NCBI GenBank assembly: GCA_030642845.1 | Contig: DAOWMZ010000068.1 | Location: forward strand, 1 to 7,679 | From: Candidatus Zixiibacteriota bacterium | GTDB taxonomy: Bacteria > Zixibacteria > MSB-5A5 > GN15 > FEB-12 | Length of the DNA stretch: 7,679 nucleotides | Direction of reading: 5' to 3' | Shown here: in pieces, positions 1 to 5,095 of the stretch | How positions within the stretch are numbered: the first letter of the stretch is position 1 | Layout of the letters: every line of letters begins with the position of its first letter | The notes under the pieces: generated by a model | Database searches by the model: none | What the model was told of the DNA's origin: nothing | What the model saw: only the letters and a program-made list of their open reading frames with translations | Made by a program: the position numbers and the translations under genes

Positions 1-10
1 AACTCTTTGG

Positions 11-475
11 ATGTTGTTTAATTATACGGAGAAACATTATGTTAAGCAAGGTCGAAAGGATGAATTTAGTTTGGACAATGCAATTTTTGGAGTAAAACAC
101 GAGGCGTTTACAACATTTCTCGGGATTTTCTGCGGATTATTTATATATTGCTTCTGTGATGGAATGAGTTCAAGGTTGTCCCGTCTTTATCCCGGTTCAT
201 TTATTCCTAATATACCATACCTGTTTATTATTCCGGGGTTTATCATATATGTCTTGATTTGGAAAAAAAAGATCAAATTACCGAGGATTTCAAAACAAAT
301 GTGGTGTTTAATAGGGGTTTTGGTCAATGTAATAGTATGGGGTTTTGTTTATACATTTATAAACCAATACATTCCAATTGGGGATTGGTTAGGCTCGATG
401 CATATTTTAATGCTGGTAAGTACGATTGTTTCAATCATTTTAATCCGGTTATCGAGGTCAAAGAAACCTCCGTAG
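11..475 (+). CDS. Four-helix integral membrane protein of unknown function, possibly 5'-truncated
   Basis: I do not recognise the family. The 154-residue product has a polar N-terminus (about residues 1-31) followed by four hydrophobic stretches at about 32-49, 67-84, 97-118 and 127-146. A Lys-rich cytoplasmic-looking loop (WKKKIK, 84-89) follows helix 2, and the C-terminus is basic (RLSRSKKPP). Hydrophobic periodicity and positive-inside loops make this frame more believable than the overlapping +1 frame. The reading frame is open to the left edge of the window (codons at 2-10 are sense), so ATG 11 may be internal. No ribosome site can be judged there because only ten bases precede it. It ends with TAG at 473-475, just after a weak GAGGT/ACCTC inverted repeat (454-470) with no T-tract. 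A small multi-pass protein or partner subunit is all that can be said. Confidence 0.6.
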   Translation: MLFNYTEKHYVKQGRKDEFSLDNAIFGVKHEAFTTFLGIFCGLFIYCFCDGMSSRLSRLYPGSFIPNIPYLFIIPGFIIYVLIWKKKIKLPRISKQMWCLIGVLVNVIVWGFVYTFINQYIPIGDWLGSMHILMLVSTIVSIILIRLSRSKKPP

Positions 476-553
476 TTTGTTCAACCGTTCAGTCAGATCT
501 GCAATTTTATTTTTCAACTCTGCTGACATTATTCAGCTACCTCCATTTAAGGG

Positions 554-587
554 GTCAAATATATAAATTTGACTAATCCGGGTCAAA
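554..587. repeat. GTCAAAT/ATTTGAC dyad plus third GTCAAA half-site
   Basis: A perfect 7-base inverted repeat, GTCAAAT (554-560) and ATTTGAC (567-573), is separated by six bases (ATATAA). A further GGGTCAAA at 580-587 repeats the GGGTCAAA at 552-559 exactly 28 bases on. Three GTCAAA-type half-sites in 34 bases look like a binding site for a dimeric regulator. The site is about 200 bases upstream of the next start codon, and no regulator in the window matches it. It could also be a hairpin at the end of the upstream transcript, but no T-tract follows. Confidence 0.35.
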
Positions 588-747
588 CATATTCGTACCA
601 AAAAAGTGACTATTTTCACAAGCAGTCAAAGCCTGTTTTATTGTCCGATTTAGTGAAAATTCAATAATTGTAGTAATTTAGTAAAGATTATGATCGGATT
701 TGTTAACATGATCAAATATCAATAATACAGATAATAATCAGCAAGAC

Positions 748-776
748 TTGACAACACGATTCTTTAATAGCATTTT
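748..776 (+). promoter_or_regulatory. Possible sigma-70-type promoter giving a nearly leaderless transcript
   Basis: A perfect TTGACA sits at 748-753. With the usual 17-base spacer the -10 position is CATTTT (771-776), a weak match to TATAAT at three of six positions. Transcription would then begin about seven bases further, at or next to ATG 783. The alternative -10, TTTAAT at 763-768, matches better but is too close to TTGACA. No Shine-Dalgarno lies in front of ATG 783, which fits a leaderless or very short leader. The -35 is the only strong element. Confidence 0.35.
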
Positions 777-782
777 ATCAGA

Positions 783-1424
783 ATGAAACTTGAAGTATTA
801 GTTGTGGGCATATTTGAGGTCAATTGCTATCTGTTTTGGGATGAGACATCAAATAGTGGGGTTATAATTGATCCCGGAGATGAAGAAGAACGGATAATTG
901 GCCGAATCGAAGAACTTGGATTTAAACCAAAAGCAATCCTTTTAACTCATGGTCACGGCGACCATATTGTTGCGGTTGATGCAGTTAAGAGGAAATATGA
1001 TATTCCTCTTTATATAGGAAAAGGTGAAGAAAATCTTCTGGCAAATCCATCGGCAAATGTTTCTGAATTGATTGGTCATCCTATTGTAGCACCTCCGCCT
1101 GATCATCTTGTCGAAGACGAACAGTTGTTAAATTTTGGGTCGATCAGTTTAAGAGTACTTTCAACACCCGGACATTCACCGGCAGGAGTCTGTTTTCTGA
1201 ATGAAGATGAAGGGATTTTATTTACAGGAGATACCCTGTTCTGGAGTTCAATCGGACGCACTGATTTCCCTGGCAGTTCACATGAACAACTAATATTGTC
1301 TATTAAAACAAAAATTCTTACTTTGCCTGACTCAATAGAATGTTTCCCCGGTCACGGACCAAAAACAACTGTAGGAGCAGAAAGAGAAAATAATCCATTC
1401 CTGACAGGCAATTTCTTCACCTAA
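783..1424 (+). CDS. MBL-fold metallo-hydrolase, glyoxalase II-like (hydroxyacylglutathione hydrolase family)
   Basis: This is a cytoplasmic dinuclear-metal hydrolase of the metallo-beta-lactamase fold. All ligand motifs are visible: THGHGDH at residues 55-61 (H56, H58, D60, H61), H131 in STPGHSPAG, D150 in FTGDTLF, and H191 in FPGHGPKTT. The IGRTDFPGSS segment (157-166) and the C-terminal ENNPFL are typical of the short (about 210-residue) bacterial GloB/YcbL-like branch, which hydrolyses thioesters such as lactoylglutathione or related small-molecule thioesters. The long C-terminal glutathione-binding domain of classical glyoxalase II is absent, so the true substrate is open. There is no signal peptide. 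The start MKLEVLVVG fits the family's N-terminal strand, although no ribosome site precedes it. It is probably transcribed alone or with partial read-through into the DNA glycosylase, from which it is separated by a terminator-like hairpin. Confidence 0.9.
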   Translation: MKLEVLVVGIFEVNCYLFWDETSNSGVIIDPGDEEERIIGRIEELGFKPKAILLTHGHGDHIVAVDAVKRKYDIPLYIGKGEENLLANPSANVSELIGHPIVAPPPDHLVEDEQLLNFGSISLRVLSTPGHSPAGVCFLNEDEGILFTGDTLFWSSIGRTDFPGSSHEQLILSIKTKILTLPDSIECFPGHGPKTTVGAERENNPFLTGNFFT

Positions 1425-1456
1425 CCCACACGCGAAGCGTATTATATTACAGAATT

Positions 1457-1552
1457 ATGAGTTGCATACAGTTTAATAAGTTAGATAGATCATTCCATGA
1501 TCGTCCTACGCTTGAAGCCCACATTGTGGGTTTTATTATGAAACATGAATAG
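1457..1552 (+). pseudogene. Relic copy of the 5' end of the DNA glycosylase gene (short 31-codon ORF)
   Basis: ATG 1457 opens a 31-codon frame ending in TAG 1550-1552, which overlaps the ATG (1545) of the intact glycosylase gene. Bases 1457-1517 align without gaps to 1545-1605 (offset 88): I count 44 of 61 identical, including 16 of 17 at the 3' end (TCGTCCTACGCTTGAAG). Both copies begin at an ATG in the same phase. The first 20 residues share M1, F6, K8, L9, R11, F13 and RPTLE (16-20), that is 11 of 20, with mild changes such as N/D and Y/H elsewhere. Similarity stops abruptly after codon 20, where a terminator-like hairpin begins. No ribosome site is seen. The best reading is the remnant of a tandem or displaced glycosylase copy. 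A functional leader peptide is a less likely alternative. Confidence 0.6.
1513..1535 (+). terminator. Terminator-like hairpin just upstream of the glycosylase start
   Basis: CCCAC (1518-1522), loop ATT, GTGGG (1526-1530), then TTTT (1531-1534). The stem can be lengthened by A-T and G-U pairs between GAAG and the T-run. It ends about ten bases before ATG 1545. It would terminate transcripts from the upstream hydrolase gene, or modulate access to the glycosylase start if read through. The short GC core and T-run make it a weak to moderate intrinsic terminator. Its 5 bp-ATT-5 bp-TTTT layout matches the hairpin at 3558-3574. Confidence 0.5.
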
Positions 1553-2153
1553 TAAAATATTTAAAAAGTTAAATAGGTTTTTCTACAGTCGTCCTACTCT
1601 TGAAGTAGCTTCTGATCTAATTGGAAAACAGATTGTTTATAACTCTCCGAATGGTACATTATCCGCTCGAATTGTGGAAGTGGAGGCATATATTGGTCAG
1701 GATGATCCGGCTTGTCATGCTGCCCGAGGAAAAACTAAACGGAATACCGTTATGTTTGGAAAACCTGGTATTGCTTATATCTATTTCATTTATGGAATGT
1801 ATCATTGCTTAAATTTTGTAACTGAGCCTGAAGGACAGCCGGCAGCTATATTACTAAGAGCAGCTGAACCGATTGATAATATGGATTTGATGGGTTTACG
1901 TAAAACAGAAGAAAAGAGGTTTCACCTCTTAAATGGGCCGGGTAAATTTTGCCGGGGGTTTGGCTTGACAAGAGAGCAAAATGGTCTTGATCTAACCGGA
2001 GATATACTGTATCTTCAGGATCGCAATTCTGTCGTAGAGGTGATTGAAAAATCCCCACGCATAGGGATAAAGGTTGGAACAGATTTATTGTGGCGTTTTT
2101 ATGATAAAAATTCAAATGCGGTATCCGGGAATAAAAAAGGGTTACCAATTTAA
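1545..2153 (+). CDS. mpg: 3-methyladenine DNA glycosylase, AAG/MPG family
   Basis: This is a monofunctional base-excision-repair glycosylase that flips out and removes alkylated or deaminated purines (3-methyladenine, hypoxanthine). At 202 residues it is normal for bacterial members. Visible motifs are RPTLEVASDLIGK (16-28); ARIVEVEAY (41-49), where E47 and Y49 align with human catalytic E125 and Y127; H58 (human H136); and the conserved core MFGKPGIAYIYFIYGMYHCLN (70-90), with Y80, Y83 (the residue that intercalates into DNA) and N90 aligning with human Y159, Y162 and N169. NGPGKFCRGFGL (130-141) is the usual C-terminal motif. All key residues are intact. No Shine-Dalgarno precedes ATG 1545; a hairpin ends ten bases upstream. 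It lies 14 bases before the glutamate dehydrogenase start, so the two are probably co-transcribed, though no functional link is obvious. Confidence 0.92.
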   Translation: MNSKIFKKLNRFFYSRPTLEVASDLIGKQIVYNSPNGTLSARIVEVEAYIGQDDPACHAARGKTKRNTVMFGKPGIAYIYFIYGMYHCLNFVTEPEGQPAAILLRAAEPIDNMDLMGLRKTEEKRFHLLNGPGKFCRGFGLTREQNGLDLTGDILYLQDRNSVVEVIEKSPRIGIKVGTDLLWRFYDKNSNAVSGNKKGLPI

Positions 2154-2154
2154 C

Positions 2155-2158
2155 GGAG
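2155..2158 (+). promoter_or_regulatory. Shine-Dalgarno GGAG that fixes the glutamate dehydrogenase start
   Basis: GGAG at 2155-2158 lies nine bases before ATG 2168 and one base after the glycosylase stop. It supports the upstream start and therefore the reality of the basic N-terminal tail. The next in-frame ATG (2285) has no comparable site. Confidence 0.75.
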
Positions 2159-2167
2159 ATAAATAAA

Positions 2168-3505
2168 ATGGTTAGGAAAACAACGGGTACAAGGAAGACT
2201 TTTAAAAAGGCTAAAGCAAAAAGGCATCCCAGGAGTGTTGTTCAGAGAAAAAATACAACATTACCTATTTCTGTATTCGGAAATATGATGAAACAATTTA
2301 ACTTGGCAGCAAGCAAATTAAATCTCGATTCTAAAATATTAGATTTTATCAAAGTTCCCCGTCGAAGTACGATTGTTAATTTGCCGGTTATGATGGATGA
2401 CGGTTCATTTAAAATGTTCACCGGTTTCAGGGTTCAGCATTCTATTGCCCGTGGTCCGGCTAAAGGGGGAATTAGATATCATCCTGATGTAAATCTTGAT
2501 GAGGTACAAGCTTTGGCTTCATGGATGACCTGGAAAAGTGCGGTAGTTAATATTCCTTTTGGCGGAGGTAAGGGTGGCATTATCTGTGATCCTAATAAAC
2601 TTACCAAAGGGGAATTGGAACGACTGACCCGTCGTTATGTGTCCGATATGAGTGACCTTTTTGGCTCGGAAAAAGATATTCCCGCTCCGGATGTGGGAAG
2701 TGGTCCCAATGTGATGGCTTGGTTTATGGATACCTATTCCATGAAAATGAATCAGTCCGTACCCCATTCTGTTACAGGCAAACCTCTTGTTTTGGGTGGA
2801 TCGCAAGGAAGAGTGGAAGCTACCGGACGCGGAGTAATGTTTTGCGTGCGGGAAGCCGCCAAGCATATGGGGATGCATCTGGATCGTTGTACTGCTTCTG
2901 TTCAGGGTTTTGGTAATGTCGGTTCTATTGCGGCCAAACTATTGCATGACCTTGGAGTTAAAATCACTCATATTTCTGATGTTAATGGTGCCATTCATAA
3001 TCCCAAAGGAATTGATATTCAGAAATTGATAGATTTTGTCATTAAGAATAAAACGATTCTAGGATTTTCCGGAATAGAAGAGATTAATCCATCAAAAGTC
3101 CTGACTGCCAAAGTTGATATTCTTATCCCGGCCGCGTTGGAAAATCAGATTACTGCAAAAAATGCTAAAAGCATAAAATGCAAAATTATTGCTGAAGGAG
3201 CAAACGGACCCACTACTCCCGAAGCTGATGAAATTCTTGATAAAAAAGGGATAGTTGTTATTCCTGATATTTTAGCCAATGCCGGCGGGGTTACGGTTTC
3301 TTATTTTGAATGGGTTCAGAACAGGATAGGTTATTTCTGGACGGAAGAGGAAGTCAACCGACGGCTGGAAGAAAAAATGGTAGCTTCATATAAAGATGTA
3401 CAGACGGTAGCTGATGAAAACAAAGTAAGTCTTCGCATCGCTGCCTATATGTTAGCCATATCTCGTGTTGTAGAGGTCGTTCAATTAAGAGGCATATATG
3501 CCTAA
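2168..3505 (+). CDS. gdhA: Glutamate dehydrogenase (Glu/Leu/Phe/Val family) with basic N-terminal tail
   Basis: This cytoplasmic oxidoreductase interconverts glutamate and 2-oxoglutarate plus ammonium with NAD(P). The N-terminal substrate domain shows GPAKGGIRYHPDV (96-108, K99), WMTWKSAVVNIPFGGGKGG (119-137, K123 and catalytic K135) and PAPDVGSG (172-179, catalytic D175). The coenzyme domain has GGSQGRVEATGRG (210-222), the Rossmann glycine motif QGFGNVGS (246-253), D271 after the second strand (hinting at NAD preference) and AEGANGPTTPEAD (342-354). The core matches the hexameric 410-430-residue class. Residues 1-28 are an extra tail with twelve Lys/Arg, one His and no acidic residue, which I do not know from this family. 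The conserved part begins near residue 33. The start is supported by GGAG nine bases upstream. Its TAA lies in a small hairpin, and a GC-rich palindromic island follows. Confidence 0.93.
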   Translation: MVRKTTGTRKTFKKAKAKRHPRSVVQRKNTTLPISVFGNMMKQFNLAASKLNLDSKILDFIKVPRRSTIVNLPVMMDDGSFKMFTGFRVQHSIARGPAKGGIRYHPDVNLDEVQALASWMTWKSAVVNIPFGGGKGGIICDPNKLTKGELERLTRRYVSDMSDLFGSEKDIPAPDVGSGPNVMAWFMDTYSMKMNQSVPHSVTGKPLVLGGSQGRVEATGRGVMFCVREAAKHMGMHLDRCTASVQGFGNVGSIAAKLLHDLGVKITHISDVNGAIHNPKGIDIQKLIDFVIKNKTILGFSGIEEINPSKVLTAKVDILIPAALENQITAKNAKSIKCKIIAEGANGPTTPEADEILDKKGIVVIPDILANAGGVTVSYFEWVQNRIGYFWTEEEVNRRLEEKMVASYKDVQTVADENKVSLRIAAYMLAISRVVEVVQLRGIYA

Positions 3506-3605
3506 GTGGGTAGGCTTAACCTGTTTCCCGTGCCTGGCAGACGCCCTCTTCTACTGGCAGGCATTGCCTGTTTTAGTGGGGCAGATGTGGACACCTGCCG
3601 CCCAC
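3500..3605. repeat. GC-rich palindromic island of nested inverted repeats
   Basis: These roughly 105 bases are far more GC-rich than their AT-rich surroundings and contain four dyads. GCCTA/TAGGC (3500-3504, 3511-3515) overlaps the gdh stop codon. TGCCTGGCAG (3531-3540) faces CTGGCAGGCA (3554-3563) with one mismatch. CAGGC/GCCTG (3558-3562, 3566-3570) is followed by TTTT. GTGGG-GCAG (3576-3584) pairs with CTGC-CG-CCCAC (3595-3605) across a CG bulge. GTGGG at 3506-3510 and CCCAC at 3601-3605 bound the unit as short terminal inverted repeats. There is no coding capacity. It looks like an interspersed palindromic (REP- or MITE-like) element or a structured RNA, but only one copy is visible here. 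Confidence 0.55.
3558..3574 (+). terminator. Intrinsic terminator-like hairpin after glutamate dehydrogenase
   Basis: CAGGC (3558-3562), loop ATT, GCCTG (3566-3570), then TTTT (3571-3574). It lies 53 bases after the gdh stop and is a plausible end for the glycosylase-gdh transcript. The stem is short and the T-run is only four bases, so efficiency is uncertain. The left arm can also pair with an upstream sequence (3531-3536), which would undo this hairpin. Confidence 0.5.
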
Positions 3606-3621
3606 AATAATGTTTTTATGA

Positions 3622-3648
3622 ATCATATTCAGTAATAATGAGTATGAT
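3622..3648. repeat. AT-rich 9-bp dyad upstream of the S2P gene
   Basis: ATCATATTC (3622-3630) pairs with GAGTATGAT (3640-3648) across a nine-base loop, giving nine pairs including one G-U. The right arm contains TATGAT (3643-3648), which resembles a -10 box, but no matching -35 is evident. It may be an operator overlapping the promoter of the envelope block, or a leader hairpin. It lies 37 bases before the TTG start of the peptidase gene. Confidence 0.35.
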
Positions 3649-3685
3649 ATATTAAATGATTTAAAATAAAAGGAATGATATCCCC

Positions 3686-4312
3686 TTGGATCCTGCAATA
3701 TTACAAAAACTAATTATCGGCGCTCCAGCGATTTTGTTTGCTTTGACTGTTCATGAATTTTTCCATGCCTGGACAGCTTTCAAATTTGGAGACCCTACCG
3801 CCTACAAAATGGGACGATTAACTCTGAATCCGTTGGCACATCTTGATCTGATGGGGACTGCCGTGCTCTTTTTTACACTATTGTTTTCTCCATTTATGTT
3901 TGGCTGGGCTAAGCCGGTACCGGTCAATCCGATGAATTTCCGAAATATAAGAGTAGCTGATTTTTGGGTATCTGCTGCCGGACCGCTTTCTAATCTTGCG
4001 TTGGGTTTCATCTTTGGTCTCATTTTCAGAACTGCTTCAGCGTACGGTTTGGAATCGAATTCCGTCTTTGCCATGTTCCTATATTATTCGGTATTGATAA
4101 ACGTCTGTTTGGCATTTTTTAATTTTATCCCATTATTTCCTCTTGATGGTTCGCATATGCTCAGGAGTATTCTTCCCCCAAGTTCAAATGAAATTCTTAA
4201 CCGAATTCAGCAATTTTCACCTTTTATTCTGATGTTTCTGATCTTCACTCGGGTTGCCTGGATTGTTTTAGGACCGCTTATCTCATTTTTCATGTATTTG
4301 TTTATGGGATGA
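3686..4312 (+). CDS. Site-2 protease family intramembrane zinc metallopeptidase (M50)
   Basis: This is a polytopic inner-membrane protease of the compact YwhC-like branch of peptidase family M50. The zinc-binding HEFFH (residues 23-27, H23, E24, H27) sits in the first membrane segment. FNFIPLFPLDG (145-155) supplies the third ligand, D154. Family landmarks GDPTAYKMGRLTLNPLAHLDLMGT (35-58) and SAAGPLSNL (96-104) are present. Hydrophobic segments lie at about 8-22, 55-72, 92-115, 128-152 and 178-206. At 208 residues it has no PDZ or CBS domain, unlike RseP or SpoIVFB. The start is TTG 3686, preceded by AGGA (3671-3674). ATG 3675 is out of frame and stops after twelve codons. It lies four bases from the lipoprotein gene, so the two are surely co-transcribed. 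The substrate is unknown; cleavage of membrane-bound regulators or signal-peptide remnants is typical of the superfamily. Confidence 0.9.
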   Translation: MDPAILQKLIIGAPAILFALTVHEFFHAWTAFKFGDPTAYKMGRLTLNPLAHLDLMGTAVLFFTLLFSPFMFGWAKPVPVNPMNFRNIRVADFWVSAAGPLSNLALGFIFGLIFRTASAYGLESNSVFAMFLYYSVLINVCLAFFNFIPLFPLDGSHMLRSILPPSSNEILNRIQQFSPFILMFLIFTRVAWIVLGPLISFFMYLFMG

Positions 4313-4316
4313 TAAT

Positions 4317-5009
4317 TTGAAATCGTTTAATTCTAAATTGATATTTATTCCTCTATTATGCCTTCTAATATTATTTGGAATAAATTGTTCTTCAGCCAGG
4401 TATAAAAGCCGCACAAATGAAGTGAGCTCCAACAGGGTAAATAAAAAAATAAGGGGAGAAGCATTTTTATTTGATGTAAAACTAAAACGAAATGGAAAAC
4501 CGACTTCGTTTCGGTTGGAAATTTATCAGACCGATTCCATTACGGCTTTTAGTGGTCGTGGTTATCTTGGCAAGGGTGCTCTAAAGGGAGTGATAGCTAA
4601 TGATTCAATTTTAGTCTACTTTCCGGTATCAAATGAATATCTTTATGAATCAAGTTCTAAATTGCTGGATATAAAAGATTGTGTCAATGATTTGGATAAC
4701 CTGAATTTTTTCGATCTTTTAATAAACCTTCCTACTGAATTAGATATAGGTACAAATCTGAAAATAAGCACCGTAGATAGTGATGCTGATAAACCAAGTT
4801 TCGAACTTTATAATCCTGAATGCAATTGGCAAATTAATATTGACTATGATAAAAGAAAAACCGGATGGCGAATAAAATCATTTTTTGTCAATGATGGTGA
4901 TGTCAATACTATCAAAGCCACCCGTCGAACTTATAAGAAAAACGCAAAAATCCCTCATAAGCGATTTATTGTCAACATTCCTGACGATGCTATTCGTATA
5001 ATTCCCTAA
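4317..5009 (+). CDS. Putative outer-membrane lipoprotein, LolB/DUF4292-like
   Basis: A 230-residue exported protein. Residues 1-23 form a signal peptide (basic MKSFNSK, then a hydrophobic run), ending at FGINC with Cys24 as the likely lipidated residue. Asn at -1 is not the classic lipobox but occurs in some diderm lineages. The mature part has no membrane segment and reads as alternating beta strands: KKIRGEAFLFDVKL (43-56), FRLEIYQTDSITAFSGRGYLG (65-85), GVIANDSILVYFP (91-103) and WRIKSFFVND (184-193). This pattern resembles the half-barrel of LolA/LolB-type carriers and the DUF4292 lipoproteins, which is inference from pattern, not an alignment. The start is TTG 4317 with GGGA at 4306-4309, four bases after the peptidase stop. 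Its position ahead of an MsbA-like exporter suggests a job in envelope lipid or lipoprotein handling. Confidence 0.7.
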   Translation: MKSFNSKLIFIPLLCLLILFGINCSSARYKSRTNEVSSNRVNKKIRGEAFLFDVKLKRNGKPTSFRLEIYQTDSITAFSGRGYLGKGALKGVIANDSILVYFPVSNEYLYESSSKLLDIKDCVNDLDNLNFFDLLINLPTELDIGTNLKISTVDSDADKPSFELYNPECNWQINIDYDKRKTGWRIKSFFVNDGDVNTIKATRRTYKKNAKIPHKRFIVNIPDDAIRIIP

Positions 5010-5029
5010 AAACACACATTTTATGCCGG

Positions 5030-5058
5030 TTGACTTAATATGCTAATTATTACATATT
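5030..5058 (+). promoter_or_regulatory. Possible sigma-70-type promoter for the exporter-glycosyltransferase unit
   Basis: TTGACT (5030-5035), a 17-base spacer and CATATT (5053-5058, four of six matches to TATAAT) lie in the 86-base gap before the exporter start. A second -10-like TATACT is at 5066-5071 but lacks a good -35. No terminator hairpin is visible between the lipoprotein stop and this site, so the promoter would be internal to a longer transcript. Confidence 0.35.
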
Positions 5059-5085
5059 TATTAATTATACTGTTTTATGGTTATT

Positions 5086-5089
5086 GGAG
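5086..5089 (+). promoter_or_regulatory. Shine-Dalgarno GGAG that fixes the exporter start at TTG 5096
   Basis: GGAG at 5086-5089 is followed by ATAAAG and then TTG 5096, a six-base spacing. An upstream in-frame TTG at 5084 overlaps this ribosome site and cannot be served by it. The GGAGATAAA string also precedes the glutamate dehydrogenase gene (2155-2163). Confidence 0.7.
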
Positions 5090-5095
5090 ATAAAG

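Larger units (their letters stand above)
476..782. other. 307-base AT-rich non-coding spacer with short inverted and direct repeats
   Basis: No convincing gene is visible on either strand. The first half carries a GTCAAAT/ATTTGAC dyad (554-573) and a second GGGTCAAA copy (580-587). Further on are ATTTTCAC (612-619) facing GTGAAAAT (653-660), a 13-base direct repeat with 11 matches (649-661 and 677-689), TCCGAT (644-649) facing ATCGGA (693-698), and TGATC/GATCA (691-695, 710-714) around a TGTTAACA palindrome (701-708). In DNA this AT-rich, several short repeats are expected by chance, so only the first dyad is listed separately. The 3' end holds the likely promoter of the hydrolase gene. Confidence 0.6.

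Noticed and set aside
39..95. 18-codon ORF with GGAG (28-31) seven bases before its ATG
   Set aside because: It lies entirely inside the membrane protein frame, is very short, and the GGAG match is easily met by chance.
259..576. 105-codon + strand ORF overlapping the first gene in another frame
   Set aside because: Its product has no coherent domain or membrane pattern, while the overlapping frame encodes a regular four-helix protein. It extends into the AT-rich spacer simply because stops are missing.
569..593. TTGACT and CATATT as a promoter in the upstream spacer
   Set aside because: The hexamers match those before the exporter, but the spacer is only 13 bases, too short for a sigma-70 promoter.
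1430..1440. ACGC-GAA-GCGT mini-hairpin six bases after the hydrolase stop, as a terminator
   Set aside because: A four-base stem without a T-run; the hairpin at 1518-1534 is the better terminator candidate.
1846..2148. 100-codon - strand ORF within the DNA glycosylase gene
   Set aside because: Antisense shadow of a gene whose + strand product has every catalytic residue; no ribosome site or recognisable protein.
2519..2878. 119-codon - strand ORF within glutamate dehydrogenase
   Set aside because: His/Ser-rich antisense translation of conserved gdh codons; no family resemblance.
5084..5095. Upstream in-frame TTG (5084) as the exporter start
   Set aside because: It overlaps the GGAG ribosome site that is correctly spaced for TTG 5096, and would add only four residues that are part of the ribosome-binding sequence.
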